A stretch of DNA of 64,000 bases, taken from assembly GCF_027111295.1 (NCBI RefSeq), contig NZ_CP114287.1, positions 2,418,001-2,482,000 on the forward strand, given 5' to 3'. This document shows, piece by piece, positions 18,205-26,926 of this stretch. The stretch comes from Flavobacterium gelatinilyticum (GTDB lineage Bacteria > Bacteroidota > Bacteroidia > Flavobacteriales > Flavobacteriaceae). The first letter of the stretch is position 1. Every line of letters begins with the position of its first letter. The position numbers and the translations under genes are program-made. A model generated the notes under the pieces. The model saw only the letters and a program-made list of their open reading frames with translations, had not been told where the DNA came from and made no database searches.

Positions 18205-19716
18205 TTATGTATTGGCCATGGTCACATGAATTATTCTTCCACCTTCTTCATTCGAAAGCAGTATTTTTTTTCCGTCTGTAAGCTCCACCATTGTACCAAT
18301 CGGTATTTCTTTGTCTTCTGTTAAATCTTTTAGCGAAGTCAGTTTTTGATTGACCAAAACCCACTTCCCGTTAAAAAATGTAAAATACCCTACAGGCACT
18401 TTTTGCACCTGGGTTAATTTCTCATTTCTGGCAATATTACGATTAACATGCCATTGAAACAAATATTGATCATTATAAACCATCAATCTGTGATTCTCGG
18501 GCTTCCAGGTGCCTTCCTGAAACTGATAATAGAGATCTAAAACCGGAAGTGTACCCTGATGTGCTGTACTACAAAACGGACATTTTGGAGTATTAGTATT
18601 ATCAAATACATACCATTTTTGTTCGCAGGCCGGATTATGGCATTTCTGCATTAAATCGGTTGTTTTGAGTAACGCAATTTCCCATTCTTCCGCATTAGGG
18701 CGCTGCATCGGGTTATGAAGTCCATCTACAAAGACTTTATCAAATAAGGTTTTTAAATAAGGCCCTGTAATGGTATATGGGAGTTTAGTTATATCCGCCC
18801 ATGGCAAATCCCATTTTGAAACCTGATTGAGTTTAGGTCTGTTTGTATCATCTGTCGGGTGTTCGATAAACATCGCCTTCTCTCCCATTGACAGTAAATC
18901 ATCTTTTTCTGTATCAAGATCATGGACTTTCCCGCCTTTTAACGGGTGTCTGTGTAATAAAAACATATAAATTAAAACCGGAAGTGCATGCAGGTCTGTT
19001 AACCTGTTTGGCAACTTTCTATTCGGGTCGTTTTTATCTAAATGTTTGCTTGAAAGTACTTCGGGAGCAATAAATTCGGCAGTACCAATTACTTCCGCAG
19101 GAAATAACCCCGGAACAACTAATCCGTCCAGATCGATCATGCAGGCTGATCTTTCTATAGGATCGATCAAAACATTGTTGTATGATAAATCAGAATGCGC
19201 CAGTCCCATAGCATGCATTTTTTTAACACCTCGGGAAAGGTTTACGCAAACCTGAAAATAGCTTAACCAGTCGCCTAATTCTGAAGTGGCAACACGCAAT
19301 GGAAAATGAGGGTTTCTGAATTTTGGTCCTGCAAACCATTTTCCGTTTTTCTCTTTGCCCTGAATTAAATCACTGGTCTGATATCCTTTTCTAAAAAAGA
19401 ATTTCGGCTTGTAAACCGGAACAATTATCCCTGTTAAACTGTTATATTCGATGACATCTGTCGGCCATCTGAAAACTTCATTTAAATAATATTCTCCTGC
19501 TTCTCCGTTCTGAATCTGCATGTAATATTTATTGGTGATTTTCTGAAGTCTTTCTTTTTGATTAAAATCTAATTTTTCTCTAAAAATTGCCACAACGTAT
19601 TTTCTGTCGGGGCTGAAGTAGACATCTTTTACACCGCCGCGCATAGGTTCGCCATTATCAACAAATTGATAGGTTTTTGCAGGGTCGTTTATTGATTTTA
19701 CTGTAACTGTACTCAT
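18205..19716 (-). CDS. TerY-P-type Ser/Thr protein kinase with zinc ribbon
   Basis: The 503-residue protein has a kinase domain at about residues 20-350: glycine-rich GEPMRGGVKDVYF, catalytic loop HSDLSYNN (174-181; HSD instead of HRD), DLDG (195-198) in place of DFG, and APEV. The usual VAIK lysine is not obvious (VVAIFREK). A zinc ribbon follows with Cys at about 359, 364, 379 and 382, then a beta-rich tail (PVGYFTFFNGKWVLVNQ). This matches the kinase of the VWA-phosphatase-kinase triad described for Ter systems. The phosphatase gene ends 2 nt upstream, implying translational coupling. Substrates are probably TerY-like VWA or TerD proteins (inference). Confidence 0.85.
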   Translation of the reverse strand: MSTVTVKSINDPAKTYQFVDNGEPMRGGVKDVYFSPDRKYVVAIFREKLDFNQKERLQKITNKYYMQIQNGEAGEYYLNEVFRWPTDVIEYNSLTGIIVPVYKPKFFFRKGYQTSDLIQGKEKNGKWFAGPKFRNPHFPLRVATSELGDWLSYFQVCVNLSRGVKKMHAMGLAHSDLSYNNVLIDPIERSACMIDLDGLVVPGLFPAEVIGTAEFIAPEVLSSKHLDKNDPNRKLPNRLTDLHALPVLIYMFLLHRHPLKGGKVHDLDTEKDDLLSMGEKAMFIEHPTDDTNRPKLNQVSKWDLPWADITKLPYTITGPYLKTLFDKVFVDGLHNPMQRPNAEEWEIALLKTTDLMQKCHNPACEQKWYVFDNTNTPKCPFCSTAHQGTLPVLDLYYQFQEGTWKPENHRLMVYNDQYLFQWHVNRNIARNEKLTQVQKVPVGYFTFFNGKWVLVNQKLTSLKDLTEDKEIPIGTMVELTDGKKILLSNEEGGRIIHVTMANT

Positions 19717-19718
19717 GT

Positions 19719-21128
19719 TTAGTAAATTATAGCAAGGGTTCTGTCATCATGATTTCCGGGACTCCAAAAGTCCATCCAGTTTGAAAGCTGTTCTGCTATA
19801 GGTGCATTATCATTTTCGAAATCAACTTTAGAACCGTCTTCATTATTTCCTTTCAGATCAGACAGAAAGTTGTTCCATTTTTCTATTTTTTCCAGATTGG
19901 CTTCTACAACAAATTTCGGGTCGTAAATACCATCTGTCATCAGCATTAAATAAGAGAAATCATCAACTAATTTAAATCCGAAACGGGATGAAAGTTTTTC
20001 GCTCTGAAAAATCTCCGGCATGGTTATAAATCGTGTACCGCCGCCAAATTCGCCCACATCTATAGTGTTCATCAGCGTGATTTCGGTTACATCTTTATTA
20101 AGCAGACCAATCGGGCAGTCACCTACTCCGAAAGTTAGAACGGCGTAACCAAACTCATATTTTTTGACTAAAGCAAAAATTAAAGTGGCGTGGAATTTTT
20201 TAAGTTCTTCGTTATTTTCAAGGGCAAATTGTTCGATTTTCTGATTAACAAAATGGGCGCCTTTTAATAACGTACTGTAAACAAAATGGCTGATTTTTTT
20301 TGATGATTCGGGATCTGTTTTTTTATAATGGCTGAATAAAATTTCGTCAAAATCCGCAAGGTTTTCTTTATCGAGATTTTCTTCAAAATAATCAATTACG
20401 GTATCGCAGGCCAGTTTTGAACCTTTTCTGGACAACGCTGCAGAGCCAGCTCCGTCTGAAACTGCCAGAACGCTCCAGCCGTTTGAACTGAAATTTTTGA
20501 ATGCAAAATCGTCTTCTCTAAATGAGCCTGAATTGGCATGACTTCTTCCTCTTTTTGAAGCAACAACAATTTTTTTATCTAAGAAAGTACCCGAAACTGA
20601 GATATTATCTTCTTTGGCAAAAAGCGCATTTTGATCGGTTTCGATATTCTTCCAAAGTGATTTTGGATCCGGATTTACAATAAGTGTAAAGACTTTTTCA
20701 TTTAATGGTGTTTCTTCAGCTTCACCATCAATTTTAAAAAGCAGTTTTATTTTTAAGTCACCGCTTACTTTTGGGTTTCCTGAAAGAAGTTCTTTTTCGG
20801 GATCAAAACTAAGTCCGGTTTCTTCTAAATTCTGGATTTCGTACGAAATAATATCATCCCAGCCCAATTGAATAAAGTCAATTTTGGCTTCGTATGGTTT
20901 ATTTACAGTACCGTTTGGCAGAAAAACAGACTGATGCATTATATCGTCAATTCGGTTTTTTAAGTTCCAGTTCTGCATAATCATCTGCTGTTTTTCTTTA
21001 ATTAATTTTACTGCTATAATATTGGTTTCATTGGAAATAAAATCTTCAAAAAGCGATTGTTTGCTTTTTGGAATTTCGATTTTATTCTGGAATAAAAAAG
21101 ACTCTAAATATCTTTTAGTCTCTTCCAT
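19719..21128 (-). CDS. PP2C-type protein phosphatase with N-terminal Ig-like extension
   Basis: The C-terminal 290 residues are a PP2C phosphatase: FREDDFAF, SDGAGSAALSRKG (metal-binding D225-G226), GVGDCPIGLL, LMTDGIYDPKF and a final NHDDRTLAIIY. The first 170 residues are not PP2C: after a helix, the stretch GLSFDPEKELLSGNPKVSG resembles the putative-Ig (He_PIG-like) signature usually seen in surface proteins, though no signal peptide is present. It should reverse phosphorylation by the adjacent kinase. Genes are tightly packed: 4 nt from the VWA gene upstream and 2 nt from the kinase gene. Confidence 0.87.
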   Translation of the reverse strand: MEETKRYLESFLFQNKIEIPKSKQSLFEDFISNETNIIAVKLIKEKQQMIMQNWNLKNRIDDIMHQSVFLPNGTVNKPYEAKIDFIQLGWDDIISYEIQNLEETGLSFDPEKELLSGNPKVSGDLKIKLLFKIDGEAEETPLNEKVFTLIVNPDPKSLWKNIETDQNALFAKEDNISVSGTFLDKKIVVASKRGRSHANSGSFREDDFAFKNFSSNGWSVLAVSDGAGSAALSRKGSKLACDTVIDYFEENLDKENLADFDEILFSHYKKTDPESSKKISHFVYSTLLKGAHFVNQKIEQFALENNEELKKFHATLIFALVKKYEFGYAVLTFGVGDCPIGLLNKDVTEITLMNTIDVGEFGGGTRFITMPEIFQSEKLSSRFGFKLVDDFSYLMLMTDGIYDPKFVVEANLEKIEKWNNFLSDLKGNNEDGSKVDFENDNAPIAEQLSNWMDFWSPGNHDDRTLAIIY

Positions 21129-21132
21129 AGGT

Positions 21133-22185
21133 TTATCCTTGTGTTCTGTTTACATCAAAACCGCCTTCTCCATAGCCGTACGATCCCTGATTGTTACACC
21201 ACGGGCATGTGCTTACCTGCTCGTCGCCAATACAATGTATTTTTTGACATACACATACGGCAAAAGCAATCTGATTACCGCAGCACGGACAAGTTGGTCC
21301 TCCAATAAGTTCTTCTGTATTTACTTTAGTATTAAAATTACTAGAATCTGCCAGTTCAAAATAAGTATTATCAACCTGATAGGCTCCAACAAGTTTGTAG
21401 TTTTTAGATGCCAGTTCGATTCCTGCATATATCGAAGGCGCAATAACTTTGCGGTACTTCATTAGATAGGGTCTTTTGGTGTTCTGACATTTTCCGTTTA
21501 AAACTACATAATTGTCATCAACGTATTGTTTGTTGGGTTCTTCTTTGGTTAAATCTATTTTAGAAAGTGTTTCGCCGTCTAATTTTGCGAGTTCAAAACC
21601 TGACGAATTATTTTCTACCGAAATACTGCTGGTTTTGATAGAATCTGTTACCCATTTAAAAAATTCTTTATACGATTGTACATTGGTGTTTTTAAAGTGA
21701 AGCACGTTTTCTGTCAGCTGTCCTAATAATTTTGTGTCGGTCTCATTTCCAAACGAAACGGCAATTAAATTTGCTGTTCGCTGCCAGTTGTTTTTCCATT
21801 CATTTATAGCGGCCTGTGTGTCATCTGTAGGGACTCCGTCTGTGAACAGAAATACAATTGGTTTCCAGTCTCCTTTAACTTCATAAGTTGTTTTAACAAT
21901 ATTGCTTCTTAATTCATACATCAAATGTCCGAGTCCTTTGCTTAGTGATGTACCGCTTCCTATTGGGAATTTAGGCGGATAAAAACTCACTATTTCCTGC
22001 AGCGGCACCAAAGTTTTTGGCTGTCCGGCAAAAACAATAATAGAGACATAAACGGTTTCAAGCGCATGCGGATCTGTTTTTAATGCCTGAATTATGGTAG
22101 ATAGTCCTTCTTCGACCTGCTGAATAGGTTCGCCAACCATTGACTCTGAAATATCAATTAAAAAATATATTGGTAATCTTCTCAT
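21133..22185 (-). CDS. TerY-like VWA protein with C-terminal zinc ribbon
   Basis: This 350-residue protein has a von Willebrand A domain (about residues 1-200) with a metal-ion-dependent adhesion site: DISES, GTSLSKG and FTDGVPTD. A linker then leads to a cysteine-rich C-terminus (CPCCGNQ, CVCQKIHC, CPWC) that should bind zinc; the arrangement is that of TerY proteins with a C-terminal metal-binding domain in TerY-P triads. It is translationally close to the phosphatase gene (4 nt) and to the small membrane protein gene (1 nt). It is likely the scaffold that joins kinase and phosphatase to the other Ter proteins. Confidence 0.88.
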   Translation of the reverse strand: MRRLPIYFLIDISESMVGEPIQQVEEGLSTIIQALKTDPHALETVYVSIIVFAGQPKTLVPLQEIVSFYPPKFPIGSGTSLSKGLGHLMYELRSNIVKTTYEVKGDWKPIVFLFTDGVPTDDTQAAINEWKNNWQRTANLIAVSFGNETDTKLLGQLTENVLHFKNTNVQSYKEFFKWVTDSIKTSSISVENNSSGFELAKLDGETLSKIDLTKEEPNKQYVDDNYVVLNGKCQNTKRPYLMKYRKVIAPSIYAGIELASKNYKLVGAYQVDNTYFELADSSNFNTKVNTEELIGGPTCPCCGNQIAFAVCVCQKIHCIGDEQVSTCPWCNNQGSYGYGEGGFDVNRTQG

Positions 22186-22186
22186 T

Positions 22187-22438
22187 TTAAAGGAATTTTA
22201 ATAGCATTAAAAATATAATTAAGAGTACAATCTGGCTCATATCGACTGCTAATCCTGCTCCAACCTGAAAAGGTTTTATAAAGGTTTTCAGAAAATTGAA
22301 TATGGGCGAAAATATAGTGTTGAAAAAGTCAAAAATCGATTTGTACTGAGGATGCAATTTATCTTTGTAAGGCAGTAATTTTGAATATAAAAACAAGCCG
22401 ACAATTAGAATATTGAGGAATATTTTAATCAAATCCAT
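22187..22438 (-). CDS. Small membrane protein of the Ter block, 83 aa
   Basis: No family recognised. It has an N-terminal hydrophobic segment (IFLNILIVGLFLYSKLL), an amphipathic middle (YKSIFDFFNTIFSPIFNFLKTFIKPFQVG) and a C-terminal hydrophobic segment (MSQIVLLIIFLMLLKFL). Its ATG overlaps the previous stop as TAATG at 22436-22440, so it is co-translated with the 149-aa protein. A membrane anchor or adaptor for the VWA proteins is a guess from position. Confidence 0.75.
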   Translation of the reverse strand: MDLIKIFLNILIVGLFLYSKLLPYKDKLHPQYKSIFDFFNTIFSPIFNFLKTFIKPFQVGAGLAVDMSQIVLLIIFLMLLKFL

Positions 22439-22887
22439 TACAAAAGTGACTTTATAAGCTCGTTGGCTATTTCTTTAAAAACTTGTCTTTCAGCAGCATT
22501 TTTAGTTGAATATCCATATACCGCTACTCCATTATTAGGTTCCATATAATTAATTGAAAAACAGGCACCGTAGCATTTATTTCTTCCCTGAAGCGGAATA
22601 TCATGTCTTACTTTTAGATACGCACAGTTTTTCCGAACAATAACATCATGAATATCAAACTCGTTTTTGGTGTAATTTTGTTTTAAAATCTGTTCTGTTT
22701 TTTTTATATCAAAATTGGCAATTCCGGTAGTTTCATAGCATATAGTAATGTTATCTATATCCATGGTTTCTAATATCTGATCCGAACTTAATTCTATATT
22801 TTCAAGCTCATTTTCTCGTCCTTCCTGATAGGCCTCATCAATTGCTGTTGCTGCATGAATGAGTAGTTTTGAAAATGTAATTAGCAT
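22438..22887 (-). CDS. Ter-block hypothetical protein, 149 aa
   Basis: No family recognised. It is soluble and alpha/beta in character: a helical N-terminus (FSKLLIHAATAIDEAYQEG), then strands (ITICYETTGIANF, CAYLKVRHDIPLQGRNKCYGACFSINYME) and a C-terminal helix (AERQVFKEIANELIKSLL). It sits between a VWA gene (18 nt upstream) and the small membrane gene (1-nt overlap), so it is an integral part of the operon. The fold may resemble a small sensory or profilin-like sheet domain, but this is not supported by any motif. Confidence 0.75.
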   Translation of the reverse strand: MLITFSKLLIHAATAIDEAYQEGRENELENIELSSDQILETMDIDNITICYETTGIANFDIKKTEQILKQNYTKNEFDIHDVIVRKNCAYLKVRHDIPLQGRNKCYGACFSINYMEPNNGVAVYGYSTKNAAERQVFKEIANELIKSLL

Positions 22888-22905
22888 ATCCGGTATTTTT
22901 TAAGA

Positions 22906-23541
22906 TTAAACTACAACTGTTATTTCGCTTGGCGGTGGCGGCAGTGTTACACTTTCTCCTGTTCCCTGGCTTTTATTTCCCTGTTCGATTGTTTCGGAAA
23001 CCCATTTAAAAAATTGTTTTAAAGTAGAGCTGTCTGCCGAATCAAGATGAACCACATTATCTGTAAGTTCTTTCAGAATACTGTCGTTTGCCATATGACC
23101 TGCTGCACAGCCTACAACGGCGCCAAAATTCAGGGCTTTTATTTCCTGTATCTTTTCTCTGTAAAACTGAATATCGGATGGTTTTCCGTCTGTAAAAACA
23201 AAAAGCAGCGGTTTCCAGTCGCCTTTGAGCGTTGCTGATCCTTTTATAACTTCGGTTTTTACTTTCTGAATTACAAAATCCAGTCCTGCTCCTGTATTGG
23301 TAGGGCCACTCTGCGGACAAGTTATTTCGGGAAGCTGAAAATGAACCAGTTCTGTTAACGGCACAATTTCTTTTACTTCTCTGTCGTAGGTTATAATACT
23401 AATCCACAGCGAATCAAGAGCCTGAGCGTCTGAGCGCAGCGTATTAATCATACCGCTTAAAGCATTATTCAGAGCCTGAATAGGTTCTCCATACATAGAC
23501 CCTGAAGTATCCAGCAAAAAATATACGGGTAGTCTTCTCAT
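22906..23541 (-). CDS. TerY-like VWA protein, short form A
   Basis: This 211-residue VWA domain protein has metal-site motifs DTSGSM (11-16), GPTNTGAG and FTDGKPSD. It aligns over its whole length with the VWA gene at 23620-24258 (same MRRLPVYxLLDTSGSM start, same WVxxxI helix at the end), showing tandem duplication. Unlike the third VWA protein it lacks a zinc ribbon and ends in LPPPPSEITVVV, a proline motif shared with its neighbour. It is cytoplasmic with no signal peptide. Confidence 0.88.
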   Translation of the reverse strand: MRRLPVYFLLDTSGSMYGEPIQALNNALSGMINTLRSDAQALDSLWISIITYDREVKEIVPLTELVHFQLPEITCPQSGPTNTGAGLDFVIQKVKTEVIKGSATLKGDWKPLLFVFTDGKPSDIQFYREKIQEIKALNFGAVVGCAAGHMANDSILKELTDNVVHLDSADSSTLKQFFKWVSETIEQGNKSQGTGESVTLPPPPSEITVVV

Positions 23542-23619
23542 ATTACTTTTTAAAAAATATTAAAACAATGAAAATGCAAACTTTAAAATTCAATTTATTT
23601 AACTCCGCCACGACTGAAA

Positions 23620-24258
23620 TTAAACTACAATGTTTAATTCAGATGGTGGCGGAGGTAATTCTTTAAAATTGGTGAGTTCTCTGCCTGAATCTTCTATTTT
23701 TGTTGATGTTACGCCAATCGAAGCGGTTACCCATTGAAAAAACTTCCCGATACTGGAACTGTCTGCGTTTTCCAGACTTACAACAGTATCTGTAATTTGT
23801 TTCAGGACATTCGTATCTGCGCCTCCTCCTGCTGCACAGGCAACAGTAAAAGCTGTTTTTACTTTTTTAAATTCTGCCAGACCGTTTTGCCAGTTATCTG
23901 TCGGGATTCCGTCAGTCATAATAAATACGAGCGGTTTCCAGTCTCCTTTTTGTTCTGTTGTTGTTTTGGCAACTTCAGATTCAATTTTTTGTGCCGTTAA
24001 TCTCAAAGCATCTCCCAGAGCCGTTACTCCTGTTGCTTTTAAATCGACCATTTGAAAAGAAGCCAAATCGGTTAAAGGAATAATCTGTTGTGCAGTACTG
24101 TCAAAAGTAATCACGCTTAAGAAAGCTGTTTCGATTGCCTGCGGATTCTGACGTAATGAACTAATCATCATTTGAACGCCATTTTTTACAGCTTCAATAG
24201 GTTCTCCGGTCATTGATCCGGATGTATCTAACAATAAATATACAGGTAGTCTTCTCAT
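23620..24258 (-). CDS. TerY-like VWA protein, short form B
   Basis: This 212-residue VWA protein has metal-site motifs DTSGSM, TGVTALGD and MTDGIPTD. It is the tandem paralogue of the gene at 22906-23541 and shares the C-terminal LPPPPSELNIVV. The 78-nt gap between the two paralogues is one of the two longest in the Ter block, and no terminator was seen in it. In Ter systems TerY-type VWA proteins are thought to scaffold complexes with TerD and the kinase/phosphatase; that role is inferred here. Confidence 0.88.
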   Translation of the reverse strand: MRRLPVYLLLDTSGSMTGEPIEAVKNGVQMMISSLRQNPQAIETAFLSVITFDSTAQQIIPLTDLASFQMVDLKATGVTALGDALRLTAQKIESEVAKTTTEQKGDWKPLVFIMTDGIPTDNWQNGLAEFKKVKTAFTVACAAGGGADTNVLKQITDTVVSLENADSSSIGKFFQWVTASIGVTSTKIEDSGRELTNFKELPPPPSELNIVV

Positions 24259-24271
24259 CGTGTTATTTTAT

Positions 24272-24685
24272 TTATACAGGAATATTGTAAGTTGGTGCCT
24301 GAGCCGTATCGTCTCCTGAATTTGAGCTTACTACCCCGCCAATGTTATATGTGCTTGTATTTGCTTCCGGATCGTGCTGGATTAATTCACTCATAACTAC
24401 CTGAGTAAAATCTTTTCCTCCCACGATATGATGATAAAGCGACCCGATTGTATAAATTGGTCCCCATGGAAATCCCCACCATCCAATGAAGAAATTCAGC
24501 AAGACATATCCGTACGAATATTTAAAAGTGTTTTCGCCGGGTCTGATAAAATAAATGTCTGAACTTCTTTTCAAAGTCATTAATATGAACGAAATAGTAT
24601 ATGGGAAAACAACAAATTTTCCGCCCTGATCGACCAGGTCTCTTATCTGAGAAACTCGCAGTCCTTCTATGTTTTTGATTAACAT
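24272..24685 (-). CDS. Ter-block membrane-associated hypothetical protein, 137 aa
   Basis: No family recognised. Hydrophobic segments at about residues 26-40 (GKFVVFPYTISFILMTL) and 62-85 (YVLLNFFIGWWGFPWGPIYTIGSL) suggest two membrane helices or a re-entrant hairpin, with GWWGFPWGP being unusual. The C-terminal 40 residues are polar and contain two related short motifs, TYNIGG and the terminal TYNIPV. Its ATG overlaps the TerD-like stop by one base (TAATG), so it is translationally coupled to that gene. Confidence 0.75.
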   Translation of the reverse strand: MLIKNIEGLRVSQIRDLVDQGGKFVVFPYTISFILMTLKRSSDIYFIRPGENTFKYSYGYVLLNFFIGWWGFPWGPIYTIGSLYHHIVGGKDFTQVVMSELIQHDPEANTSTYNIGGVVSSNSGDDTAQAPTYNIPV

Positions 24686-25344
24686 TACAGGTACGACTGA
24701 ACGATTTTGTGAATAGTCTGTCCTAAGAATGTATCATCCGTTGGATCTCCAATAGCACTAAATTTCCACTCTCCGTTACGTTTGTACAATTTACCCATGA
24801 TGATAGAGCGTTTGTTTACGTACTGACGGTCTGCAGATACATTGTATGATGCAAACTCAGAAACTACTTTTGTCGGCGTACCTTCGTACATTCTGATTTT
24901 TGCGTATGGAATTTGAGAGAAATCCTCTTTTCCGGCATTGTTTAAAAAGAAAAATATCTGATTTACTTTGGCATCAACTTTCGAAAGGTCAACTGTGATA
25001 ATTTCGTTGTCTAAACCATCATCTCCTCCCTTATCACCTTCAAGATCATCACCTGTGTGTCTTAAAGCACTGTCAACACTTACTAATTTACCTTTTGGTA
25101 AACCAAACTGCTGCAATACTTCAACTCTGTATAAAGGTGAGTATAAATGATCGCAAAGTTTGTTCTGATCATCAATTAAAACGCAGCTTAAATCTAAGTC
25201 GATGTCTACTACATTTTTTGATAATCCTAAAAAGCCTTTTGTTTCAATTGCTCCCCAGTTTACTCCCACACAGAAGTTTGTTAATGTTTCTCCGCTTGAT
25301 TTTCTTAAATCAATCTTTTGTCCTTTGGTTAAGTTAATTGCCAT
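24685..25344 (-). CDS. TerD-family protein, long form (219 aa)
   Basis: It begins MAINLTKGQKIDLRKS, shared by all TerD paralogues here, then has GVNWGAI and an inserted loop (KGFLGLSKN) before the acidic DIDLDLSC. The calcium-binding region is GDDLEGDKGGDDGLDNEIITVDL. The C-terminal half (FASYNV, KRNGEWKFSAIGDP) is canonical TerD. Compared with 28017-28625 it has a longer insertion between the acidic loops (YSPLYRVEVLQQFGLPKG). TerD domains bind Ca2+ and occur in stress and metal-resistance operons; no enzyme activity is known. Confidence 0.92.
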   Translation of the reverse strand: MAINLTKGQKIDLRKSSGETLTNFCVGVNWGAIETKGFLGLSKNVVDIDLDLSCVLIDDQNKLCDHLYSPLYRVEVLQQFGLPKGKLVSVDSALRHTGDDLEGDKGGDDGLDNEIITVDLSKVDAKVNQIFFFLNNAGKEDFSQIPYAKIRMYEGTPTKVVSEFASYNVSADRQYVNKRSIIMGKLYKRNGEWKFSAIGDPTDDTFLGQTIHKIVQSYL

Positions 25345-25364
25345 TTCTGTAAATCTTGTTTAAA

Positions 25365-25916
25365 TTAATTATATTTATTTAAGTAATCCTGTAAACCGCC
25401 TTTCATTCCAATTCCAACCGCTTCGAACTTCCATTCGTCATTTCTTTTGTAAATTCTTCCAAACTCAACTGCTGTTTCGATAGAGAAATCTTCGTCAAGT
25501 TCATATTTTACCAATTCTGTATTTGATTCATCCAAAATTCTGATAAATGAATTTCTGATCTGTCCGAAGTTTTGTCTTTTCGTATCGGCGTGGTGTATCG
25601 TAACTACAAATGAAATTTCCTGAACTTCCGGAGAAATTTTAGATAAGTCAACGTAGATTTTTTCATCGTCGCCATCGCCGTCGCCGGTTAGGTTATCTCC
25701 TGCGTGAATAACTGCCTGATCCGGAGATTTTAAGTTATTGTAATAAATAAAATGATTGTCGTTTGGAATTTTTCCGTTTGCACCAACTAAAAAAACTGAA
25801 GCATCCAAATCAAAACTTGATCCTGTGCTGCTTGAATTACTATCCCAGCCTAATCCTACAGTAAATTTAGGAGCGCTGATGCTTTGTCTTTGTCCTTTCT
25901 CTAAGTTAATTGCCAT
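25365..25916 (-). CDS. terD: TerD-family protein, canonical form (183 aa)
   Basis: Canonical length and motifs: MAINLEKGQR start, GLGWD, FDLDAS, YYNNLKSPD, the calcium loop GDNLTGDGDGDDE, GQIRNSFIRI, FSIETAVEFGRIYKR and the end GMKGGLQDYLNKYN. It is closest to the paralogue at 28629-29183. It is followed in the operon by a long-form TerD, the same order as the 28629/28017 pair, which suggests duplication of a two-gene unit. Confidence 0.93.
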   Translation of the reverse strand: MAINLEKGQRQSISAPKFTVGLGWDSNSSSTGSSFDLDASVFLVGANGKIPNDNHFIYYNNLKSPDQAVIHAGDNLTGDGDGDDEKIYVDLSKISPEVQEISFVVTIHHADTKRQNFGQIRNSFIRILDESNTELVKYELDEDFSIETAVEFGRIYKRNDEWKFEAVGIGMKGGLQDYLNKYN

Positions 25917-25925
25917 TTTATTTTT

Positions 25926-26894
25926 TTAATTAATATTAATATTCAACATTGTTTTTAAAATATTGGTTTGTTCATCGACATTCTGCAATTCATCCAGAAA
26001 ATCTACTGATGAAATTTTTTCAAGATACTCTTTTAATACTTCCAGAACACTTTCCGGCAATGTGGTTTTTATCGTGCTGAGTTCTTTCTTAAGTTCGGCA
26101 TTTTTGTTTTTTAATCCTTTTACAATCGTTTCTTTAGAAGAATCATTTTTAGAAAGATCAATTCCTTTTACAGCTTCTTCATTGAGAAAGTAAAACGATT
26201 TTTCATTGGCTACAAAAACAAACTTATCGTTAGAATCCCTAAACTCGTAAATCTCTATTATTTCATTATTACAGACCAGTCCGCACGAAAATTTTATTTT
26301 GAAATTCAGGATGTTTAAACGTCCTAAAAGTCTTCGTTCAAATCTGGCATGTGCATTTTCGTATACACTTTTGTTAAACTGCGACAATTTTTCATACTGG
26401 TCGATGGTTATTTCCCTGTAATATTCGGATTGCACCCTTTGAGAAAATGTTATGAGATCGTTCCAGTTAAAGAAAACATCTTTTTTATCTGACGCTAGCT
26501 GCTGATAGAGTTCTTCTATCTTTTTGGACATATTCAGCGCATGAAGCTGCATTTGTTTAGCAAACTTTGTATCGCCTATTTCCTGTTTTAGTTTTACCAG
26601 AATGTCTTCATTAATATAAATCTCATCTGAAATTAAAACGTACTGCTGTTCCTTTGATTTTTTTAGTTTTTGAAATAAATCGATCAGACTGTTAGTATAT
26701 TGAATATGAAAAAGTTCCAGTTTATTAATATCTAATATTCTGTTGTTTTCAAAGAGTTTGTGTATGATTTTTGTCCGTACCAAAACTCCAACAAGATCCT
26801 TGTGATTAAAGAAATTGGCCAGCAATTCTAAAATCACAAGTTTTCTGTTACTTTCTTTTATTATTTCAAGATATCTTTCCTCTTCCTCCTGCAT
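25926..26894 (-). CDS. Ter-block helical hypothetical protein, 322 aa
   Basis: No family recognised. It is highly charged and almost entirely helical, with probable coiled coils at about residues 60-90, 110-160 and 255-285 (KNKNAELKKELSTIKTTLPE). A beta-rich stretch lies in the middle (LVCNNEIIEIYEFRDSNDKFVFVANEKSFYFL). It sits 9 nt before the canonical TerD gene and 32 nt after telA. Its helical character next to TelA suggests a structural or TelA-associated role, but that is inference only. Confidence 0.75.
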   Translation of the reverse strand: MQEEEERYLEIIKESNRKLVILELLANFFNHKDLVGVLVRTKIIHKLFENNRILDINKLELFHIQYTNSLIDLFQKLKKSKEQQYVLISDEIYINEDILVKLKQEIGDTKFAKQMQLHALNMSKKIEELYQQLASDKKDVFFNWNDLITFSQRVQSEYYREITIDQYEKLSQFNKSVYENAHARFERRLLGRLNILNFKIKFSCGLVCNNEIIEIYEFRDSNDKFVFVANEKSFYFLNEEAVKGIDLSKNDSSKETIVKGLKNKNAELKKELSTIKTTLPESVLEVLKEYLEKISSVDFLDELQNVDEQTNILKTMLNININ

Positions 26895-26926
26895 TTATCT
26901 ATTTTCAAACATTCTTTTTATTATTC

